Made by a program: the position numbers and the translations under genes. From assembly GCA_020249265.1 (NCBI GenBank), contig JADCGA010000015.1, positions 57,470 to 121,469 on the forward strand: a stretch of DNA of 64,000 nt. The letters are read 5' to 3'. This stretch comes from Roseomonas sp. Its GTDB lineage: Bacteria; Pseudomonadota; Alphaproteobacteria; Acetobacterales; Acetobacteraceae. Below are positions 63,883 through 64,000 of this stretch, in pieces (the stretch's first letter is position 1; every line of letters begins with the position of its first letter). The notes below the pieces were generated by a model. The model saw only the letters and a list, made by a program, of their open reading frames with translations. It did not search any database and was not told the origin of the DNA.

Positions 63883-64000
63883 ACATTTCCTGGGCGTTTC
63901 CTAAGTGGCTTCCTGCCTTGGTTAGGCCGCCATCGGGATTGATGGCCGCACGTTGAAATAGGCCTCGTCCGGCGTCTGCCGGTCAAGGCTCGAATGGGGC
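63857..64000 (-). mobile_element. IS3-family insertion sequence, one end (continues beyond the window)
   Basis: The boundary is placed at TGTTAGAACTGG (63857-63868), where the phytase-like reading frame loses its family sequence; IS3-family ends typically start with TG. Inside, on the minus strand, is the C-terminus of an integrase-type transposase. The opposite end, the target duplication and the rest of the transposase are outside the window, so the exact element cannot be named. Confidence 0.75.
63922..64000 (-). CDS. IS3-family transposase OrfB, C-terminal fragment
   Basis: The minus strand reads PHSSLDRQTPDEAYFNVRPS then IPMAA and a stop at 63922-63924. The segment (N/R)PHSSLxxxTPxEAY is the conserved C-terminal end of the DDE integrase core in IS3-family OrfB proteins. 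Only about 25 codons are in view. Confidence 0.85.
   Translation of the reverse strand, partial: PHSSLDRQTPDEAYFNVRPSIPMAA

Overview
The window is gene-dense, high-GC bacterial chromosome from what is probably an alphaproteobacterium, most likely a Roseomonas-like Acetobacteraceae. This is inferred from three Bug/TctC-type solute receptors without a visible TctAB partner, an alphaproteobacterial ornithine/lysine decarboxylase, many small acid/amide catabolic operons, and the mre-rod cluster. I saw no rRNA, no intact tRNA and no CRISPR array. Most operons use 4-base ATGA or GTGA overlaps, which implies pervasive translational coupling.

Layout. 1-7083: catabolic genes, namely two Bug receptors, an M20-type amidohydrolase, and a ThDP enzyme / hydroxyacyl-CoA dehydrogenase / SDR operon. 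7144-12072: a six-gene queuosine operon (queA-tgt-queF-queG-queC and a VUT-family membrane protein). 12126-15252: a compact Anbu proteasome operon (ATP-grasp, alpha-E, Anbu) without its usual transglutaminase. 15395-19853: amidase with a small partner protein, an enolase-superfamily enzyme, and a PLP decarboxylase with a long structured 5' leader. 19854-27997: MFS transporter, MaoC, UPF0173 hydrolase, two tandem paralogous lipoproteins, an SLT+SPOR lytic transglycosylase, a DsrE/ThiF pair and an MgtC/DUF4010 membrane protein. 28063-36901: a nine-cistron acyl-CoA catabolic operon (acyl-CoA ligase, MaoC, CoA-transferase A+B, two acyl-CoA dehydrogenases, enoyl-CoA hydratase, amidase). 36923-47511: mixed metabolism and transport, including a PEP-mutase-family lyase, LLM monooxygenase, RlmI-like methyltransferase, Bug receptor, class II aldolase, carbamoylase and a VIT-type metal transporter. 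47545-55389: mreB-mreC-mreD-mrdA-rodA followed without a gap by a P1B-type ATPase fused to a hemerythrin domain. 55537-57117: leuA.

From about 57.4 kb the region becomes accessory: a type III restriction-modification pair (mod/res) with an AT-rich recognition segment, a frameshifted HTH antitoxin remnant, a vapBC-like toxin-antitoxin with an overlapping promoter/operator, and a phytase-like gene behind a candidate PHO box. That gene is cut off by an IS3-family element that runs out of the window.

Three intergenic copies of one repeat were found (two of 120 bp, one partial of 50 bp). They do not correspond to any element I recognise. Functional assignments rest on motifs read by eye; no database search was possible.
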